From positions 13,666 through 24,688 of the forward strand of contig NZ_CAJTSC010000043.1 of NCBI RefSeq assembly GCF_910578895.1: DNA of 11,023 bases, given 5' to 3'. The position numbers and the translations under genes were made by a program. A model generated the notes under the pieces. It saw only the letters and a program-made list of their open reading frames with translations, was not told the origin of the DNA and did not search any database. The DNA is from an uncultured Bacteroides sp. GTDB taxonomy: Bacteria > Bacteroidota > Bacteroidia > Bacteroidales > Bacteroidaceae. Below, piece after piece: positions 7,818-11,023 of this stretch; the first letter of the stretch is position 1, and every line of letters starts with the position of its first letter.

Positions 7818-10328
7818 ATGAAGCACAAACTATTCGTAACCGTTTTATTTACTCTCCTGGCCATTTATGCAGAGGCAGCTTCGCCTATCAAGGTAGCATG
7901 TGTCGGCAATAGCATTACCGCCGGAGTCGGCGTGAAGAACCGGGACAAAGACAGCTATCCCATGATGTTAGGGCAAATGCTGGGAAAAGAGTATGAAGTC
8001 CGCAACTTCGGTGTCAGCGGCAGAACCATGATCCAAAAGGACAAATCGTATATGAAAGAGGCCGCCTACCGGCAGGCATTGGACTACAAGCCCGATATCC
8101 TTATCATAAAATTGGGAACCAACGACACCAATCCCGTCTATTGGCAATACAAGGACGACTATGCCAAAGATATGACCGTCATGATTCAGGCATTCCGCCG
8201 GCAATCGCCTGCTGTGAAAATCTACATCTGTTATCCCGTCACGATATATACCGACCGCTTCAGCCAGCGGGACAGTGTTCTTACCACCGAACTCATTCCG
8301 ATGATAGATGAAGTGGCAAAGAAGAACGATGCACAAACCATAGACCTGCATACACCTACCCAAAATATGCAGGACGCATTCATCGATGCGCTCCACCCCA
8401 ATGAGAAAGGCGCGCGGGTAATGGCAAAAGTCATCTACAAAGCGCTGACCGGAAAAGAGAGTACCCATGAAGTGCAACCCTTTCCCGGCATGAAAAGCCA
8501 ATGGAAAGGATACGACCGTTACGACTTTACTTACAAGAATAAGAAAGCCATTGCGGTATGCCCCAAGAAAGCCCTGAAAGGTAATCCTTGGGTATGGCGT
8601 CCCGCCTTTTTCGGCTCTTTCGCATACGCCGACGAGGCATTGCTTAAAGAAGGCTTCCACATCGTTTACTACGACCTGACCCATCAATACGGTTGCCCTG
8701 CTTCCATAAAAGCAGGTACGGACTTTTACAACAACATGATATCCATGTATGGACTGTCCGCCAAGGTATCCTTGGAAGGGTTGAGCCGTGGCGGCTATTA
8801 TGCCCTGCAATGGGCGGTGGCAAACCCCGAGAAGACGGCTTGCCTATATCTGGACAATCCGGTGTGTGACATGTTCAGCTGGCCGGGCAGGCAGAGGGAG
8901 AAGCAATGGAAGGAGTTCCTGAAACTGTGGCAACTGGAAGACACCATCACTCCCGAAACCTTCAATGGCAATCCGATACACCATCTGCAGGCACTGGCGG
9001 AACATAAAGTTCCCATTCTTGCCGTATGCGGAGACAGCGACAAAATTGTTCCTTTTGCCGAAAACATGAAACTCATCCGGGAAACATATACCCGATTGGG
9101 CGGTCCCGTGCAACTGATTATAAAACCGGGAGCCGATCATCATCCGCACAGCCTGGAAAAACCCGAACCGATTGTCGACTTCATTGTCCGCAGCCAACCC
9201 GCCTACCAGGAAAAACAGCATTGCAACGTGCGAGGTTCCCTGCAAAACTCCCTTATCCGTTTCGAAAAAGAGAGAAAAGGACGGGTTGTCTTCTTCGGCG
9301 GCTCCATCACCCACATGAAAGGCTGGCACAATATGATTCAAAAACAATTGGAACAACGGTTCCCTTTCACCGATTTCGAATTTATCGAAGCAGGCATCCC
9401 GTCTGCCGGAACCACTCCGCATGCTTTCCGCATGGAGAATGACGTATTGTCCAAGGGTCCCGTCGATTTGCTCTTCATCGAAGGGGCTGTCAACGACCAT
9501 ACCAACGGCTTCTCCGCACAAGACCAAATCAGAGGAATGGAAGGCGTGGTGCGCCATGCCCGGATGGCAAATCCTTATACGGATATCGTCATGCTGCATT
9601 TTGTTTACGACCCGTTCCTCGAAATGTTTCCCAAAGGGCAGACGCCGGATGTTATTCTAAACCACGAACGTGTTGCCAATCACTATCTGATACCTTCCAT
9701 TAATTGCGCACAGGAGATATCCGAACGCATCGAAGAAAAAGAATTCACATGGAAAGACTTTGGCGGAGTGCATCCCAACTGGTTCGGACACAAATACTAT
9801 GCAGCCGCCATTCAGTCGCTCCTGGACCGTATGTGGATACCTGCCGAAAACGCAACACTGCAAAAACATGAGATACCTGCCGACATGCTGGACACATACA
9901 GCTATACACAGGGAAAATTCATCGGTCTCGATGAAGTAAAGGTAAAAAACGACTGGACCATTGTTCCGTCTTGGCAACCTAAAGATAAAACCGGCACGCG
10001 GGAAGGGTTCGTCAACGTTCCCATGCTTTACAGCGATAAACCCGGCGCCACATTCACCTATACGTTCAAAGGTACGGCGGTAGGACTGTTCATGGCTTGC
10101 GGTCCCTATTCGGGAATTATCGAATACAGCATCGACAACGGAGCTTTCCAATCGCTCGACACTTATACATCCTGGAGCAAAAGCGTGTATCTGCCCTGGC
10201 TGTATGTGCTTGCCGCCGAATTGGATAACCGACAGCCACACACGCTTACCGTAAGATTTTCCGCATCGAAAAACAATAAGAAGAAAGGGGCGGAAGCCGT
10301 AATCCGCAACATCGTTATCTCCCAATAG
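7818..10328 (+). CDS. exported three-hydrolase fusion: SGNH esterase, alpha/beta-hydrolase, SGNH esterase, C-terminal beta-rich domain
   Basis: An 836-residue protein with a signal peptide (MKHKLFVTVLFTLLAIYAEA, cut near residue 20). Domain 1 (about 22-212) is SGNH/GDSL: CVGNSITAG (S32), NFGVSG, LGTND (N102) and DALHPNEKG (D190, H193), a complete set of catalytic blocks. Domain 2 (about 222-458) is an alpha/beta-hydrolase: nucleophile elbow GLSRGG (S323), then CGDSDKIVP (D408 or D406) and GADHH (H441 or H442). Domain 3 (about 488-672) is a second SGNH: FFGGSIT (S496), AGIPSAG, EGAVND (N559) and GGVHPN (H652), with Gly where the usual DxxH aspartate stands. Residues about 690-836 look like a beta-sandwich, perhaps binding carbohydrate. 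Such domains remove acetyl or other acyl groups from glycans, so the protein probably de-esterifies the substrate of the neighbouring GH88 and GH89 enzymes; that link is inferred from position. A weak -7-like TATATTTC lies at 7755-7762, so it may have its own promoter or be read through from GH88. Confidence 0.9.
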   Translation: MKHKLFVTVLFTLLAIYAEAASPIKVACVGNSITAGVGVKNRDKDSYPMMLGQMLGKEYEVRNFGVSGRTMIQKDKSYMKEAAYRQALDYKPDILIIKLGTNDTNPVYWQYKDDYAKDMTVMIQAFRRQSPAVKIYICYPVTIYTDRFSQRDSVLTTELIPMIDEVAKKNDAQTIDLHTPTQNMQDAFIDALHPNEKGARVMAKVIYKALTGKESTHEVQPFPGMKSQWKGYDRYDFTYKNKKAIAVCPKKALKGNPWVWRPAFFGSFAYADEALLKEGFHIVYYDLTHQYGCPASIKAGTDFYNNMISMYGLSAKVSLEGLSRGGYYALQWAVANPEKTACLYLDNPVCDMFSWPGRQREKQWKEFLKLWQLEDTITPETFNGNPIHHLQALAEHKVPILAVCGDSDKIVPFAENMKLIRETYTRLGGPVQLIIKPGADHHPHSLEKPEPIVDFIVRSQPAYQEKQHCNVRGSLQNSLIRFEKERKGRVVFFGGSITHMKGWHNMIQKQLEQRFPFTDFEFIEAGIPSAGTTPHAFRMENDVLSKGPVDLLFIEGAVNDHTNGFSAQDQIRGMEGVVRHARMANPYTDIVMLHFVYDPFLEMFPKGQTPDVILNHERVANHYLIPSINCAQEISERIEEKEFTWKDFGGVHPNWFGHKYYAAAIQSLLDRMWIPAENATLQKHEIPADMLDTYSYTQGKFIGLDEVKVKNDWTIVPSWQPKDKTGTREGFVNVPMLYSDKPGATFTYTFKGTAVGLFMACGPYSGIIEYSIDNGAFQSLDTYTSWSKSVYLPWLYVLAAELDNRQPHTLTVRFSASKNNKKKGAEAVIRNIVISQ

Positions 10329-10334
10329 CTTCAA

Positions 10335-10356
10335 AAACTGCAAACGATTGCAGTTT
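10335..10356 (+). terminator. short perfect hairpin just after the esterase gene
   Basis: AAACTGCAA-ACGA-TTGCAGTTT is a perfect 9-bp stem with a four-base loop, starting six bases after the esterase stop codon. It ends in TTT but lacks a longer T tract. Its position fits a transcription terminator or a 3'-end stabiliser, possibly acting together with the larger hairpin 12 bases downstream. Confidence 0.55.
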
Positions 10357-10368
10357 CCATCAACAGGA

Positions 10369-10428
10369 AAGATGTGTGCCAAAGTCCCGACAGAATGATA
10401 CGACTGTCGGGACTTTGGCACACATCTT
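10369..10428. terminator. perfect 25-bp inverted repeat, probable strong terminator
   Basis: Positions 10369-10393 and 10404-10428 are exact reverse complements, with a 10-base loop. The stem contains GTGTGCCAAAGTCCCGACAG on the left arm. The right arm is followed by a short AT-rich stretch (AATTTATG) and the left arm is preceded by GGAA, so it is not a classic U-tract terminator. It is the second of two hairpins after the esterase gene and most simply ends that transcript. It could also block transcription coming from the right. A regulatory-protein site is an alternative. Confidence 0.65.
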
Positions 10429-10514
10429 AATTTATGTAACCACCGTTTAACTTATGCCACTACTGCCATCAGAGCGGAGCCAAAACCATACCTTTAATAC
10501 GGCTCTTTCATTTA

Positions 10515-10689
10515 AAAGCCTGCTTAAATTTTCTTCAAGAAGTTTTTCTTTGGCTTCTTTTTGAACCTCTTTCCGGTCTGTTTTCCTCTTTTTATTCGTC
10601 ACATAGCCCGTTATGCTCCTCATAAAAACAGGAAAACATTCTCGAAAAGAATTCTCAAAAGAAGGCTGAACAAAACTTAAACAGGCTCT
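10515..10689. repeat. palindromic MITE-like element, copy B
   Basis: A 175-bp relative of copy A. The left end reads AAAGCCTGCTTAAATTTT and the right end, on the other strand, AGAGCCTGTTTAAGTTTT. The inner arms pair better here than in copy A: TGTTTTCCTCTTTTTAT (about 10578-10594) faces a segment at about 10622-10638 that matches it at 16 of 17 positions. The centre CATAGC-CC-GTTATG (10602-10615) keeps the hairpin through one wobble pair. It lies beyond the two terminator hairpins and holds no gene. Confidence 0.8.
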
Positions 10690-10920
10690 AAGGGAATCAC
10701 GGCTTTTTCATTTACAAGAGTTAAAGGGAATTATCTCCCCTTCGGGACAGGAGTTAAAAGCCGGTAGCTACACCGGAGAACACGACCGGAGAGACCGCGC
10801 AGACAGACAGGCGGAAGCGGACAAACGGAAATGAACAAACGGAAACGGACCGGCAAAGAACAAACGGATAAAAGCAAGCGGGCGAAATATCTCCGCCAAA
10901 CGCTTATTATCAGCGACATA
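10690..10920. other. non-coding stretch with a T-poor purine-rich tract
   Basis: I see no gene here. Short minus-strand reading frames exist but lack any recognisable domain and are rich in Arg, Leu and Ser, as expected from reading the reverse of a purine-rich strand. From about 10771 to 10885 the plus strand has only about two T residues in 115 bases. ACAAACGGA recurs (around 10820, 10834 and 10859). GTAGCTAC, an 8-bp palindrome, sits inside CCGGTAGCTACACCGG (about 10760-10775). Confidence 0.5.
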
Positions 10921-10955
10921 CGAGTGCCACTCGTTTTCTGCGAGGTGGAACTTTA

Positions 10956-11023
10956 TTCCCAGCTTACTGGGAACGCGTTCCCACCTCATTGGGAATATGT
11001 TCCCAACGTGCAGGGAACACGTT
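10956..11023. repeat. 22-bp periodic array of TTCCCA/TGGGAA palindromes, running off the window
   Basis: Three consecutive 22-bp units begin at 10956, 10978 and 11000, each with the layout TTCCCA-N6-(T/A)GGGAA-N4, and a fourth starts at 11022. The conserved hexamers form a palindrome in each unit, while the N6 and N4 spacers differ (GCTTAC/CGCG, CCTCAT/TATG, ACGTGC/CACG). Across the unit border TGGGAACGCGTTCCCA (10968-10983) is a perfect 16-bp palindrome. A decayed half unit (TGGAA) precedes it at 10946 and CGAGTGCCACTCG, another inverted repeat, lies at 10921-10933. Function unknown. Confidence 0.7.

Noticed and set aside
7968..9599. Long minus-strand open frames of 280 and 251 residues
   Set aside because: Antisense to the esterase fusion, whose catalytic motifs are plainly in the plus frame.
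9657..10421. 254-residue minus-strand open frame
   Set aside because: Starts inside the 25-bp inverted repeat and runs antisense to the esterase C-terminus; no domain seen.
10731..10989. Two overlapping minus-strand frames of 62 and 73 residues
   Set aside because: Composition follows the purine-rich strand bias. One frame stays open to the window end, so a C-terminal gene piece cannot be fully excluded, but the 22-bp period breaks the codon phase and no motif is visible.
10956..11023. CRISPR array
   Set aside because: The conserved parts are only 6 bp and the spacers 4-6 bp; this is a short-period palindrome array, not repeats with spacers of CRISPR length.

Overview
The window looks like chromosomal DNA of a gut Bacteroides or a close relative (order Bacteroidales). 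The reasons are the F1Fo-ATPase gene order starting with atpD and atpC, a short epsilon subunit, a subunit a with a long exported N-terminal extension, poor Shine-Dalgarno sites, -7 boxes of the Bacteroides TAnnTTTG type, and neighbouring exported glycan-degrading enzymes. This assignment comes from gene content and motifs only; no search was run.

Layout. Positions 78-3431 (minus strand) hold the front half of an ATP synthase operon, in transcription order atpD (beta), atpC (epsilon), a small four-helix membrane protein in the place usually taken by AtpI, and atpB (subunit a). The operon must continue past position 1, where atpE and the rest would be expected. Its likely promoter lies around 3502-3535. 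Next, also on the minus strand, is a GH89 alpha-N-acetylglucosaminidase (3847-6156). A 267-bp divergent promoter region with a duplicated 13-bp motif separates it from two plus-strand genes: a GH88 unsaturated glucuronyl hydrolase lipoprotein (6424-7689) and an 836-residue exported protein that joins two SGNH/GDSL esterase domains, an alpha/beta-hydrolase domain and a C-terminal beta-rich region (7818-10328). The last 695 bp carry no convincing gene. They hold two strong hairpins, a mobile-element-like palindrome, a T-poor tract and a 22-bp periodic array of TTCCCA/TGGGAA palindromes that runs off the end.

How the parts work together. The ATP synthase genes are housekeeping. The three carbohydrate-active genes form a small divergent glycan-processing locus: GH89 removes terminal alpha-GlcNAc, GH88 removes the unsaturated uronic acid left by a polysaccharide lyase, and the multi-domain esterase could remove acetyl or other acyl groups. 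This fits trimming of oligosaccharides containing GlcNAc and uronic acid, for example from heparan sulfate. However, no lyase, sulfatase, SusC/SusD pair or regulator is in view, so the substrate is an inference.

A repeat family links the regions. Two nearly complete copies (3675-3847 and 10515-10689) of a roughly 175-bp palindromic element with terminal inverted repeats, plus a degenerate half copy (22-70), sit just after genes. They resemble MITE-type elements. The least explained signals are the triple-hydrolase fusion, the palindromic repeat family and the 22-bp periodic array.
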